From: Isochrysis galbana
Taxonomy: Eukaryota; Haptophyta; Isochrysidales; Isochrysidaceae
Assembly: GCA_018136815.1 (NCBI GenBank)
Contig: CM030943.1
Coordinates: forward strand, 611,975 to 675,974
DNA: 64,000 nt
Reading direction: 5' to 3'
Positions within the stretch are counted from its first letter, which is position 1, and every line of letters begins with the position of its first letter. A model generated the notes under the pieces. That model ran no database searches. It saw nothing but the letters and a program-made list of their open reading frames with translations, and was not told where the DNA came from. A program made the position numbers and the translations under genes. This document shows positions 1-9,396 of the stretch, piece by piece.

Positions 1-1
1 G

Positions 2-1078
2 AGCCAACCGGTGCTGGCCACCGTGCCCCTATTGTCATCACAAGCTTCAGCTTCGTCCTCACCGACGGTTGCGACGCCAGGGGGCTTCACCTTTGAGCCG
101 GCCCCGTCCGTTCCCATTTCGAAAGTTAGCCCTGTTATTGGCGTCCAGCACGCCAGAAACGACGAGTCCGAGTCCGAGTACAAATTAACGTCACCGCGGA
201 GTCCGCGGTCGACCACCGGCGTTCCCACGCCACCCCATCAACCGAGAGCCCTGGAGGAGCTTGAACAGCCGTCTCCTAGCCCCTCTCAAGTCGCCGAGTC
301 TTCCGAATTCGAGTCTGAATCCACCGTAATTTCAGCGGTCCATCCACCCGCTAGCCCGAGCCAAGTCCTCCGAAGAATGCTTCGCATTGCAGAACCTCTT
401 CGGCCACTACCCACGCCAGCCGCTGCCGCAGAGCCACCACCCTGGCCCCAGCCTTCCCCGCAGCCGGCTTCTACGACAGCCACGTCCCTTCTTTCGCCGG
501 CGCCGACCCCGCCGACGACAGAATGCAACGACGTCTCCTCTTCCGACGTGACCATGGAGAGTGACCACAACTCCTCTGCACGTCGAGGAACGGCGGCCTC
601 CCAAACCGAGCTTCTACGCCCATTGAGCCAGCCCAACCGAGTCCCTGAGCCATGTCCTTCATGTCTCTCACCGGTGGTCTCGCGGCCGCGGCGTCCGTCG
701 CCGCCGTCCGACACCCCACTTCCCCGAGTTTCTTCGTCAATCCCGTCCTCCGAGCCCGTCTCTACGTCGTCGATATCCGAGTCTTCTTCCATTCGTCCTA
801 CGTCGCTGCGGCCACCGGTCGCCGCCTCCGAGCACTGCCTGCCTCTCGATACCACTGCCACCACCATCATGCGCGTGGCAGCGATCAATGCGTCCGCGAT
901 CCAGCCTTCGATTCCTCTCAAAACAACTCCGATGTCGGCACCCGTGATGATACCCCGTCACCCGCTCTCCACGCTCTCGCCTCTCTTCGTGCACGAGCGA
1001 GCGGCTCTGCGGTGGTATTACCTCGGCACCTCACGGAGGCAGCCCAAGAGCTTCGCCGGCCTCGCAATGGCACCCTAG
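2..1078 (+). CDS. Ser/Pro/Thr-rich ORF upstream of methyltransferase (gag-linked, partial)
   Basis: Reading frame open to the left edge of the window, so the start is missing. The product is low-complexity, rich in Ser, Pro, Thr and Ala, with no zinc knuckle or recognisable capsid motif. It sits where gag or a gag-pol linker is expected in a Ty3/gypsy element. It overlaps the next frame by more than 400 bases, and composition alone keeps several frames open here, so the point where coding passes to the next frame cannot be fixed. Treat as a probable C-terminal part of the element's first polyprotein, not as an independent gene. Confidence 0.4.
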   Translation, partial: SQPVLATVPLLSSQASASSSPTVATPGGFTFEPAPSVPISKVSPVIGVQHARNDESESEYKLTSPRSPRSTTGVPTPPHQPRALEELEQPSPSPSQVAESSEFESESTVISAVHPPASPSQVLRRMLRIAEPLRPLPTPAAAAEPPPWPQPSPQPASTTATSLLSPAPTPPTTECNDVSSSDVTMESDHNSSARRGTAASQTELLRPLSQPNRVPEPCPSCLSPVVSRPRRPSPPSDTPLPRVSSSIPSSEPVSTSSISESSSIRPTSLRPPVAASEHCLPLDTTATTIMRVAAINASAIQPSIPLKTTPMSAPVMIPRHPLSTLSPLFVHERAALRWYYLGTSRRQPKSFAGLAMAP

Positions 1079-1536
1079 CCTCGCCTGCCGCCGCGCTACC
1101 CAAGCACTTCGATGAGCTTTGCGCTGAGCTCACGAAGATGAATCAACGAGTCCAAGACGGGCTGACGTCTGGCTGTCACGCACCACGCGTTCTCGTCGTT
1201 GGCGAGACGAGCGGCGTCGTCTCCTCCATGTTCCTACTCGCCGGTGCTGATGTAGCTACGTGCGATTTGTATCCTTCCGAGATCGATTACGTGCCCCACT
1301 TCCAAGGCGACGCGCTTCATGTCCAAAACCTAGGTTGGGACCTAGTCATCGCCCACCCGCCCTGCACGTACCTCTCCGCTGTCAGCAGTCAATGGCTCTC
1401 CCAAGAACCCGGACGTCGTGCCGCTCTTGAGTCGGCCGCTCGCGTCTTCAAGTCAATGGCCTCCGCCACTGCTCCGTTTGTAGCGGTCGAGAACCCTCGG
1501 ATGCATGCGGAAGCTCGCCGTTTAGTCGGGGGTTGA
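652..1536 (+). CDS. Phage-type cytosine-C5 methyltransferase-like domain, N-terminal half
   Basis: Only the last ~120 codons look conserved. They contain a SAM-binding-like segment (VLVVGETSG, then a cytosine-MTase/phage-style TCDLYPSE), motif IV with the catalytic Pro-Cys (IAHPPCTYL, near 1350-1370) and motif VI ENP (near 1490). The pattern matches the compact cytosine methyltransferases common in phages. The frame ends at TGA 1534-1536, immediately after a run of five G; the C-terminal half of the same domain continues in the -1 frame at the head of pol. The real N-terminus is uncertain because codons before about 1000 are low complexity. If functional it would methylate cytosine in DNA; capture by a retroelement is inference from its position. 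Confidence 0.82.
   Translation: MSFMSLTGGLAAAASVAAVRHPTSPSFFVNPVLRARLYVVDIRVFFHSSYVAAATGRRLRALPASRYHCHHHHARGSDQCVRDPAFDSSQNNSDVGTRDDTPSPALHALASLRARASGSAVVLPRHLTEAAQELRRPRNGTLASPAAALPKHFDELCAELTKMNQRVQDGLTSGCHAPRVLVVGETSGVVSSMFLLAGADVATCDLYPSEIDYVPHFQGDALHVQNLGWDLVIAHPPCTYLSAVSSQWLSQEPGRRAALESAARVFKSMASATAPFVAVENPRMHAEARRLVGG
1528..1536 (+). promoter_or_regulatory. Candidate -1 frameshift site joining methyltransferase halves to pol
   Basis: GGGGGTTGA: five G followed by the stop of the upstream frame. Re-reading one base at the G run moves translation from the methyltransferase N-terminal frame into the pol frame, which has no ATG at its beginning (it opens at a TTG). The arrangement resembles -1 programmed frameshift signals of retroelements, but a one-base loss in the G run (mutation or assembly error) would look the same. 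No downstream pseudoknot was assessed. Confidence 0.4.
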
Positions 1537-4500
1537 CCCCGACCCAATTCGTCCAACCCTGGGAGCACGGCACTGGACACCAGAAAGCCACCGGGTTGTA
1601 CCTCACCAAAGGGCTGCCGCCCCTCCAGCCAACTTGCGTCGTGGATGGCCGTGAGTCGGCCATGGCTAACCTCTCTCCTTCACCGCACCGTGGCGCTCTT
1701 CGCAGCCGCACCTACGTCGGTGTAGCTGGAGCGATGGCGATCCATTGGATGCCGGTTCTTCTTCGACATTTGAGCCAACAGCGAGACCAGACGTCGACGA
1801 AGAAATTGTCCGCGTTAGAGCTACTCGCTTGCGCGCGGTGCAGCCTATTGGACCGGCCTTCACTTAGCTCGACCGAGGCTACCGCCTACGAGCCGTGGTC
1901 GGCTCTTCATCGTTATGAGAGGGGGAGGGAAACGAGTGAAGTTTCTTCCGACCCCGTTGTTTCCCGTCCAGCTACTCCCGAGTCAGACAACCACGAAGAC
2001 CAAAAAGAAACCCACGATAACCACGACAACGACACGCCACTCCACGCCTCCGAGTCTACACTCCACGACCCATTCTCTCCATGGACCGCCCCGCCTCCGG
2101 CACGCGCGAGCTCGCCGCGTCCGACGACGCCGACGACTCTCCGGAAGCGGCGCCAACAATGGCAATCATTCGGAGTGAACGGGGACCAGAAATGGTCCAA
2201 CGTCACGCTCGAAACCGCTGACGAAATAAGAGCGCAAGCTCTAGCCGGACGAAACGCCGACGAGGAATCCGACCTCGCCGCTGCCGTCCGAGCGCCGATC
2301 GAGTTCGTGGAAGCCAAAGGCATCCGCGCCGAAGAGCTAGCCTCATTAGTTCGAAGACCCAAGACAGAAGCCCAAGCCCGTCTCGAGAAAGATTGGGAAA
2401 AGATGTCCGACCACCCGAGGCACCCCACCGACAAGAGAGGCCTGGGCTACACTAGTCCCAAGCTATCACCCTGTACCGCTACCAACGAGGACGACCCCTC
2501 TAGGCCCTCTGCCACGATAGCGGCAGTCGGAGTACCCGAAGAGACGACGACCAGTTTGACGACGAATTCACCCGAGCAACGACGCTGGCGACCAACCCCG
2601 TCCCTGTCCGACACCATTGCACACGTGACCGCGCACCGGCCGGAGAGCGTCGTGGATACCCTACCATCTGCCTACCCAAGGCATTGTCTATATGTTCGAG
2701 ATCTAATGGTCTGCCGCTCCGGCGAGGCTGCCGGCAAAGAAGGAGTAATCTTAGCCGACTCCGCCCTCACGGTCAACAGCACACTCGCTGACACCGGAGC
2801 TGGCCCGTCGGTCGTGACCACTTCCCTCTTGTCCAGCCTACCCAACGACGCATGCGTCGAGCGGCTGCCGCAAGCCGTAGTGACACCGCTCCATGGCCCA
2901 GACGGCCTACCTCTTATCACGCGAGGCAAGGCTCGAATCGTTTTCTCCGTCGGTGGATTTCTCTTTCGTCATACGTTCATGGTGATTGAAGGCAACCCGA
3001 TGCTACTGCTCGGGAACGACTTCTTAGCTACGCACGCCGCTTCGATTCAGCTCGCCTCCGACAGCGCGGACGGCTCTATCACCCTCGGTGCCCCATCCAC
3101 GGTGGCTCCTCTTGAGGTTAATGGCAGTCCAAGCCCCGACGCTCCGCCGATCTTTCGCGTCTCGACGTCACCGATAGCGGTGGTCCCTGTCAGCATGACT
3201 TGTGCACAGGTCTGTCCGACCTCCGCGAACCCAATCACGACTGACTTCTTCCGAGGGCCGCAAGCCGCCGAAAACGACAACCAGCTAGTCTCCGAGCCGC
3301 TCTTCAACACGGCCGATGAGTTTGCCGCCAAAGCGCCGGCGTCTTGTGGCTCCGAGTACCTCCTATATACCCATGAACCTATCACGATCCCGGCCTATCA
3401 TCGGGCGACGTTTCACGTCCGAATTCCGCTAGCTCTTCGAGAACACGAAGACTGCGCCATGCTCGTGGACCGGCTCCCTACACGCGAGACTATTGACAGC
3501 TCTCCGCTCGTCATCCCTCAAGTAGAGAGGCCGAAATCCGACCACACCATCGCGGTTACGGTGGCCAATACTGACCCCAAACCACTACACCTTCCGTCGT
3601 TCCATCCTGTAGCTTCGCTACAGGTTCGATTCAAGATTCACGCTGGAACTTATCACCGCGTCGGTGACAATAACTCGCCGGATGTGATTGAGTCGCTCAA
3701 CGAGGACCAACGCAAGCTCCTCGAGGCAGCCAAGATCGACCCCGAGGGCCGTCTCTCGATGCCCCAACGTGAACAAGTTCGTCGTCTACTGGCCCGACGT
3801 ATCGCTGCTTTCGCAATTGACCCGACTAACCCGAATCACACTCACGTGATGGAGGTAGAGCTACCGCTCAACCCCGGAGCCGAAGCTCACCGTCACGCAC
3901 CGTCTAGAGTTGGACGAGAGGGTGAGAAGATCATAGAGGACGAAGTTTGCAAGATGGAGTCCGCGGGCATCATTAGGAAATCAAATTCGTCGTGGGCCTC
4001 TCGAGTCGTGTTAGTCACTAAGAAGGATGGCTCCGTACGTTTCTGCGTAGATTATCGCGACGTCAACTCCAAGCTTCGTCTAGAGGACAGCCCTCTTCCC
4101 CTCACGGTAGAAGCCATCGACCGATTGTCGTCCGGTCAAGGCAACCTCGATTCTCTATTCCTTTGCACCCTGGACCTGGCATCTGGTTTCTGGGGTATAC
4201 CGATCAAAGAATCCGATAAACATATCACCGCGTTCACTACTCATCGCGGCAAGTACGAGTTCAATTACTTGCCTTTCGGTGTTCAATCCGGTCCCTCGTA
4301 TATGTGCCGCCTCATGGACGCCGTTCTCGGTGGGCTGGCATGGGAGATTTGTATGCCATACTTGGATGATGTCGGCGCCTGGTCGACAGGTGTAGGTGAC
4401 TCGCTGCAGGCCAGGGAAGAGTCGTCATTCCAACAAATGTTACACCGTCTTGATCTTGTCTTGGAACGTCTCATCTGGGCGGGCCTCACTTGCAAGATGT

Positions 4501-7073
4501 CGAAATGCGTTTTCTTTGCCACCTCGGCTGAATATCTCGGCCACGTTGTTTCGCGTGAAGGTCTTCGGATGGATCCCAAGAAAGTGGAAGCTGTCTCGAA
4601 AATCGACCCAACCCAAATCAACTCGATCGAAGCCGTCCGTTCGTTCCTTGGATTGTGCTCCTACTACCGCCGTTTCATCCGTCGTTTTGCGATCCGTGCG
4701 GCGCCGTTAACCGCTCTCACGCGGAAAGGGTGCGACGTCCCGGTCGAGTCGCAAACAGAAGCCTGTCGACAGGCTATCGAAGATCTCAAGCAAGCTATCT
4801 GTGAAGAACCCGTACTTGCACCTCCTCGAGACGACCGTCCTTTCCTCGTTAAAACCGACGGTGCTAGCAAGCTCGGCATCGCCGGCGTCCTCGCCCAAAA
4901 AGACGACGAAGGGAGAGAGCGCGTCGTTGCATACTACGGTCGTAGCTTGAGTCCGGCTGAGCGCCATTGGACAGTCACTGAAATCGAACTTCTAGCAGCG
5001 CTAGAATCGATCCGAAATTGGAGGCCTTATCTTTGGGGTCGCCACTTCACCCTCGTCGTAGACCATTCAGCTTTGCGCTGGCTTCACACGATGAAAGATC
5101 AAGTCACCGGTGGTCCAGCCTCGCGCCTCATGCGATGGGTCCTAAAGCTAGCCGAATATAGATTCGACGTCGTGCACAAACCTGGAGTCACTCACTGGGA
5201 CGCCGACGGCTTATCCCGCTTAGTTGCTCTCGAGCCTGATCACGATCCTCTCCATCTCGAGGAGAGTGACGCCCATTCTTTCGATTCTTCTGAAATTCAC
5301 GACATAGTCGCCGCCGCGGTTACTTCATCCACCCTCACCGCTCGCCGCCAACAAGCAAGCGATAGGCTCGCTCGTCAAGCATCGGAATCTTCGGAGTCGA
5401 TTACCTCCTCGTATCTCGATGTGGGCGTGCCTCATGCCGACGAATTACGTCAAGCGCTCTCTACCGACGATCTCGCCAGCTCGATCCTTTCTGAAGTCGA
5501 GTCGATCCTTCCGAAAGCTTCCTCTTCGATTGACTCTAGCTCGTCGTCGAAGAAAAGTTCCCGATTCCTCCTTCGCGATGGCCTACTCTACTACCGCTCC
5601 TCAGAAGCGGAAGAGGCTCCTCTTCGTTTGTACATTCCGGAGTCCCTTCGTGACACGTACCCCCGCGCCTACCATGACCACCTTGGTCACCCAGGTGCGA
5701 CAAGGACGTCTACCCTACTTCGTACTCGAGTGTACTGGCCTGGCATGTCCGCCTCTGTATCGGAATACGTTCGAGAGTGCCACGAATGCATTCTTGGCAA
5801 ACCGTTACCGCGACCGCTCGCCCATCCATCCGGTCTTTCCATCGGATCTTATCCTTTCGACGTCGTCTATTGCGATATTCTTTCGATGGCGCCCACTCAC
5901 GATTTCGTATCCGGCCGCTCCGGTTTTGACAAGCTGATTGTTTTCGTCGATTCTCTCTCTCGTTGGATTGAAGCTGAGCCTTGCAACGGTAACCCCTCGT
6001 CCTCGAAATGTCTAGACGTCTTCATGCGTCTCATCGTATCTCGTTATGGAGTCCCTCGCCAACTTCGAACCGACGCCGGCTCGAATCTTTGCTCTCGATT
6101 AGTGGACCTAATTCTCAAAGCGACCGGCACGGACTTGAGCACTACTGAAGCCTATCGCCACGAAGGCGTAGGGCTAGTAGAAAGAGCTCAACAAACTCTC
6201 CTCACGATGACTCGAGTCTCCAATGAAGGCGGCGCCCATTGGGTCGATCACCTTCCGTTTCTTCTCATGTCTATGCGAGCGACCGCCGGTCGCGTCGTAC
6301 CCAAGTCACCCGCGGCTATCTTGTTTGGTCGGGAGCTTCGTCTTCCAGCTCAACTTGCTGACCCTGCTCCTGTTCTTGAGTTGCTTCCATCTAGGCCTCC
6401 GTCCGATGCCGTCACTTACGCCACCGAGCTCAATAAGAAGCTTCTCGAGTCGTGGCGTTCCGCCCTCGAAAGTACTCAAGAAGCCCAACGTGAATCGATG
6501 CGCTCCGCCTCTCAAAAGTCTAAACTCGGTGTTACCTTCAAACAAGGAGACAGAGTTTGTCGTCGAATCCCTGGCCACGCCAACAAACTTCAATACCTCT
6601 ACTCCGGTCCTTACCGAGTAGAAGAAGCCATCTCGGCCACTCGATACCGTCTACGCGATCTCGAAAATCGTCAAGTCAAGGATGAAGTTCACATTTCCAA
6701 TCTTCGTCCGTACTTTACCGTCACCGATTCGTCTCCGCTCGCTGGAGATGAGTATTTGGTCGAAGAGTTACTCGATCGCAAGGGCGATGGAGTTTCATTC
6801 AAGTATCTCGTCAAATGGCGCGGCTATCCTCGTTCTGAAGCTACTTGGGAGTCTCGAATTGAGTTGCTTCGGCGTTGTGCTGATCTAGTTGAGTCGTACG
6901 ACACCACTTTCGACCGCCGTCCGGTTCAACCCCAAGCTCACTCCGCTGTAGACTCCTCTTCAAGTCCAAGTTCAAGTCCCCAGTCTAATCAAGTTCCACG
7001 TCGAGTTCAAGAGTCAAATCGTATTCCTCCTGATCTGCCTTCAAGTCGTACCCGTTCTCGTTCACGTTCGTAG
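1533..7073 (+). CDS. pol: Ty3/gypsy pol polyprotein with methyltransferase C-terminal half and chromodomain
   Basis: About 1846 codons uninterrupted. Residues 1-85 complete the cytosine methyltransferase (QPWEHG, GLPPL, a GRES motif and SRTYVGVAGAMA, matching the phage family's C-terminus). Residues ~100-400 are a charged, low-complexity linker without a zinc knuckle. Protease: active-site DTGA at 420. RT: FCVDYRDVN near 837 and catalytic YLDD at 943-946. RNase H: TDGASKLGIAG near 1110 and DHSALRWL. Integrase: HHCC finger near 1378-1425, then D1448, D1514, E1550 with the D-35-E spacing. Chromodomain: residues ~1740-1790 (YLVKWRGYP, ATWE), which in other chromoviruses binds modified histone H3 and guides insertion. 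All catalytic residues I could check are present. Translation probably depends on frameshifting from upstream. Confidence 0.95.
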   Translation: MTPTQFVQPWEHGTGHQKATGLYLTKGLPPLQPTCVVDGRESAMANLSPSPHRGALRSRTYVGVAGAMAIHWMPVLLRHLSQQRDQTSTKKLSALELLACARCSLLDRPSLSSTEATAYEPWSALHRYERGRETSEVSSDPVVSRPATPESDNHEDQKETHDNHDNDTPLHASESTLHDPFSPWTAPPPARASSPRPTTPTTLRKRRQQWQSFGVNGDQKWSNVTLETADEIRAQALAGRNADEESDLAAAVRAPIEFVEAKGIRAEELASLVRRPKTEAQARLEKDWEKMSDHPRHPTDKRGLGYTSPKLSPCTATNEDDPSRPSATIAAVGVPEETTTSLTTNSPEQRRWRPTPSLSDTIAHVTAHRPESVVDTLPSAYPRHCLYVRDLMVCRSGEAAGKEGVILADSALTVNSTLADTGAGPSVVTTSLLSSLPNDACVERLPQAVVTPLHGPDGLPLITRGKARIVFSVGGFLFRHTFMVIEGNPMLLLGNDFLATHAASIQLASDSADGSITLGAPSTVAPLEVNGSPSPDAPPIFRVSTSPIAVVPVSMTCAQVCPTSANPITTDFFRGPQAAENDNQLVSEPLFNTADEFAAKAPASCGSEYLLYTHEPITIPAYHRATFHVRIPLALREHEDCAMLVDRLPTRETIDSSPLVIPQVERPKSDHTIAVTVANTDPKPLHLPSFHPVASLQVRFKIHAGTYHRVGDNNSPDVIESLNEDQRKLLEAAKIDPEGRLSMPQREQVRRLLARRIAAFAIDPTNPNHTHVMEVELPLNPGAEAHRHAPSRVGREGEKIIEDEVCKMESAGIIRKSNSSWASRVVLVTKKDGSVRFCVDYRDVNSKLRLEDSPLPLTVEAIDRLSSGQGNLDSLFLCTLDLASGFWGIPIKESDKHITAFTTHRGKYEFNYLPFGVQSGPSYMCRLMDAVLGGLAWEICMPYLDDVGAWSTGVGDSLQAREESSFQQMLHRLDLVLERLIWAGLTCKMSKCVFFATSAEYLGHVVSREGLRMDPKKVEAVSKIDPTQINSIEAVRSFLGLCSYYRRFIRRFAIRAAPLTALTRKGCDVPVESQTEACRQAIEDLKQAICEEPVLAPPRDDRPFLVKTDGASKLGIAGVLAQKDDEGRERVVAYYGRSLSPAERHWTVTEIELLAALESIRNWRPYLWGRHFTLVVDHSALRWLHTMKDQVTGGPASRLMRWVLKLAEYRFDVVHKPGVTHWDADGLSRLVALEPDHDPLHLEESDAHSFDSSEIHDIVAAAVTSSTLTARRQQASDRLARQASESSESITSSYLDVGVPHADELRQALSTDDLASSILSEVESILPKASSSIDSSSSSKKSSRFLLRDGLLYYRSSEAEEAPLRLYIPESLRDTYPRAYHDHLGHPGATRTSTLLRTRVYWPGMSASVSEYVRECHECILGKPLPRPLAHPSGLSIGSYPFDVVYCDILSMAPTHDFVSGRSGFDKLIVFVDSLSRWIEAEPCNGNPSSSKCLDVFMRLIVSRYGVPRQLRTDAGSNLCSRLVDLILKATGTDLSTTEAYRHEGVGLVERAQQTLLTMTRVSNEGGAHWVDHLPFLLMSMRATAGRVVPKSPAAILFGRELRLPAQLADPAPVLELLPSRPPSDAVTYATELNKKLLESWRSALESTQEAQRESMRSASQKSKLGVTFKQGDRVCRRIPGHANKLQYLYSGPYRVEEAISATRYRLRDLENRQVKDEVHISNLRPYFTVTDSSPLAGDEYLVEELLDRKGDGVSFKYLVKWRGYPRSEATWESRIELLRRCADLVESYDTTFDRRPVQPQAHSAVDSSSSPSSSPQSNQVPRRVQESNRIPPDLPSSRTRSRSRS

Positions 7074-7327
7074 CGCTAAGTGCTAAGTCGACCGGAAGTG
7101 GATGATTAGCGTCGCGTCAGCGCCTGACCCAGCGCAACTGCCCGAGCAAAACTCCTGTAAAAGGGAGAACGTGGTAGGACGTGGCGTACGAAATCGGGGG
7201 CCGCCGCGCTAAGCTGCCGATTTTGTGCTCGCTTTGGATCCATGGGTTAATCCTCCTCTTCTAAGTCTCTCGTCTCGTATGGTTAAATGAACTCTCTTGG
7301 CTCGACATCGGGAGACGTCTCGATTTA

Positions 7328-7337
7328 AGTCGGGGGG
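7328..7337 (+). other. Polypurine tract before 3' LTR
   Basis: AGTCGGGGGG lies directly before TGTTGTATTC. In LTR retrotransposons a G-rich purine tract primes plus-strand synthesis and abuts the TG that begins the LTR; spacing and sequence fit. It is 255 bases beyond the pol stop. Confidence 0.55.
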
Positions 7338-8600
7338 TGTTGTATTCCTGCCCATCTGAAGGCTGTAGGCATGAATATTCGTGTAAGGTACGCGCTCACA
7401 ATTACAATTGAACAGTTCCCCGTGTTGCCACTGACGCACAAGACACACAGATTCGGATTCCCCATGGTCTCAAGTCCAGGTTTGCAGATTTTGGTCTCGA
7501 AATTTGCGATTCGAATTTTGTTTTTGCTGTTACTATAATTGTTGGCTCGTTTAAGGTAATAAACCGGCATGACTTCGACTTCTCGTTCCGCAGTTGCTCT
7601 GCGAGACTCTCTCTCTCTCTCTCTCTCCGTCCTCCTCTCCTCGGCCGACGGAGGGAAGTTTCGTCCAAAACATTCTCCGGTCCCAGGATGTTCCGTGGGG
7701 GTCTCTCTGCGCTCCGCGAGGGAAAGGACGCGATCTCGCTCCGAGATCACCCTCGCGCCCTCCCACGCTGCCCCGCCGTGCCCTCGGTCCCTCGCCCCCC
7801 GCGGCAGGTTCTTCCTCTCGGCGTGCCATCCGTCGCCTCCGGCCGTTATATTATTCCCCCCCCCGCGCGAGGTTCTTCTCCTCCGCGCGCGGTTCGTTTC
7901 CTCCGGCCGTCGTTCGTTCCCCCCCCCGCGCGCGCTGTTTCCCCCCCTCGCTTCGATTCCTCTCGCGATTCCTTCGATGATTGCCTCCATCTCGTCCGTT
8001 CTTCTTCGCGATTCTCGCGGAGGGGGTACCGATGTTTAACGTTAGTTTCGCCGCGTTTTCGGTGAAAGAAGGGAAGAACGAATGGCACGCGCCCCGCGTC
8101 TCGCGTCTTGTTTCGTCGCCCCTTGCTCGTCGCTTGTCTAGAAGGTCTCTCTGCACATCGCCTTCTTCCCCCCGCGCGAGTTTGGACCTCTCCTCGACCC
8201 TCCGCGTTGGCTTCAGCGGACGAGTTTTCACTTTAACGATAGTTTGAACCCTTCGTTTGCGTAGTTTTGCGCTCTCTTTCCGTATTTCTTCGCGCATGAC
8301 GAGCGATCGCGACCTCAGCCTTTGTCGCACGGGGAGGGTTTGTTTATCGTATGATTCCGGAGTGTTTACGTTAGTTTTCTGAGCCCAAGGTCGTTGGGGT
8401 TTGGGTTTCTTGTGAGTGTTTTTGTAGCAACTTCGTCGAGTCCCACCGTGTTCCCAAGCGAGTCCCCCCGAGTTCCCGAGTCTATACCCCGAGTCAACGA
8501 GTCAATACCAGCCAAGCACGCGCCTGAGCCACCCCCAGTCGCCTGCCACCACCTCCCACAAGCCTCCTTCCACACTTCCGCGCCCTCCGTGCGTCGTGCG
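7338..8600 (+). repeat. Putative 3' LTR (start defined, end not located)
   Basis: Begins TGTTG right after the purine tract. The other LTR is not in the window, so the end cannot be found by comparison; the value given is only an upper guess before a short ORF at 8617. The stretch is pyrimidine-rich, includes a (TC)n run at 7608-7628 and no convincing coding sequence on either strand despite several open frames of low complexity. Confidence 0.35.
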
Positions 8601-8616
8601 TCGTGCGTCGATCACC

Positions 8617-8760
8617 ATGCCCGTAGTCACCCCCGAGGAAAGCTCCATGAGCTCCCCGCAAGAACCGCATTCCGCGCTAGCTGCCGGCGCGCCCTCGCAG
8701 GCCATCTCCAAGAGTGAGATGAGCCTTGCTCTGACACCCTATCAGTTTACTGATAGATGA
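8617..8760 (+). CDS. 47-codon ORF of unknown function after putative LTR
   Basis: ATG in a purine-containing context opens a 47-residue frame ending at TGA, with a Ser/Glu/Ala-rich product starting MPVVTPEESS. Its place just after the putative LTR is where a gag ORF would start if a second element were joined in tandem through the LTR, but no further gag or pol follows. It may equally be chance. Confidence 0.2.
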   Translation: MPVVTPEESSMSSPQEPHSALAAGAPSQAISKSEMSLALTPYQFTDR

Positions 8761-8941
8761 GGATACCAAAACCTAAGATCAAGGATGCGCGAGAACTCAG
8801 CGCACCAGTCTTCAAAGCAAACGGCAGAGACGCCCTTGTGATCAACACAAAATCAAAGATGGGGTAAGAGTACTATTATGAGCCGAAACCGAAGAACAAG
8901 GAACGAGGGGGGGAGCGGGAAGGAGGGAGTGGAAGAGGCAA

Positions 8942-9015
8942 GGGCGATGGCAGCGGGAATCCAGAGGAAGGAGTGCCCATAGTAGCATAGCGGACTATTT
9001 CAAGATTTTTTTTTT
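8942..9015 (+). repeat. Dispersed repeat family B, copy 1
   Basis: A ~75-bp unit with GGCGATG near its start, then AGTAGCATAGCGGAC and ending TTCAAGATTTTTT. A close copy lies at 56004-56070 (+) and a diverged one at 26546-26623 (+, ending CTTCAGATGTTTTTT). All end in a T run, as RNA polymerase III transcripts do; whether it is transcribed is unknown. It abuts a family A copy. Confidence 0.5.
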
Positions 9016-9140
9016 AGGTAGAGCACAAGGGGACGGGCCGCAAGGCAAGTGTGATGGTGCGATAAGGGAGGCGGGCGCGGCTGCGAACTAGTTGAGCAGG
9101 GTCGCGTGCGCGGCGAGGAGATCAAGAAGTTGTTTTTTCA
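9016..9140 (+). repeat. Dispersed repeat family A, 5'-truncated copy
   Basis: Carries the family core: a (G/A)TAG(T/A)GCAC box, a CCGCAAGG hairpin loop, GGCGCGGCT, GCGCGGCGAG and a T-rich end after ATCAAGAAG. Lacks the upstream ~100 bp present in the copies at 41140, 45630 and 50140. The following 250 bases to 9396 hold nothing I recognise. Confidence 0.5.
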
Positions 9141-9396
9141 TTGAACTTCTATCGAGCCGTAACCGCTACCCGTGCAGTTTCTCTTCCGCTTACGCTCCAG
9201 GCTATCTCACAATGGTGAGGAAACGCAATCAATGCCTCCACATGAGCATGTGTGCCACACGACCTCGATGGACTGTCCTCCCACTCGGCATGGGCATAAC
9301 TTCATGATGCACACCCCGGTTGTGGCCCTTGTTGTGGACGACTGGTCGGATTCCAGTTGCCGCCAACCAGCGAGTCGCCTCGCAAGCAACTCAAAG

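Larger units (their letters stand above)
1..7337 (+). mobile_element. Ty3/gypsy chromovirus, internal region (5' end outside window)
   Basis: Internal region of an LTR retrotransposon of the chromovirus branch. Reading left to right it holds a Ser/Pro-rich ORF open to the window edge, a cytosine methyltransferase-like domain, aspartic protease, reverse transcriptase, RNase H, integrase and a C-terminal chromodomain, then a purine tract and a TG that can start a 3' LTR. The protease-RT-RNase H-integrase order is diagnostic of Ty3/gypsy; the chromodomain places it among chromoviruses. The 5' LTR, primer binding site and probably the true gag lie left of the window. The long intact pol argues for a young copy. 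The methyltransferase between the upstream ORF and protease is not part of the standard element. Confidence 0.93.

Noticed and set aside
286-921. Minus-strand 211-codon frame opposite the retroelement's first ORF
   Set aside because: Low-complexity mirror of a Ser/Pro-rich sequence.
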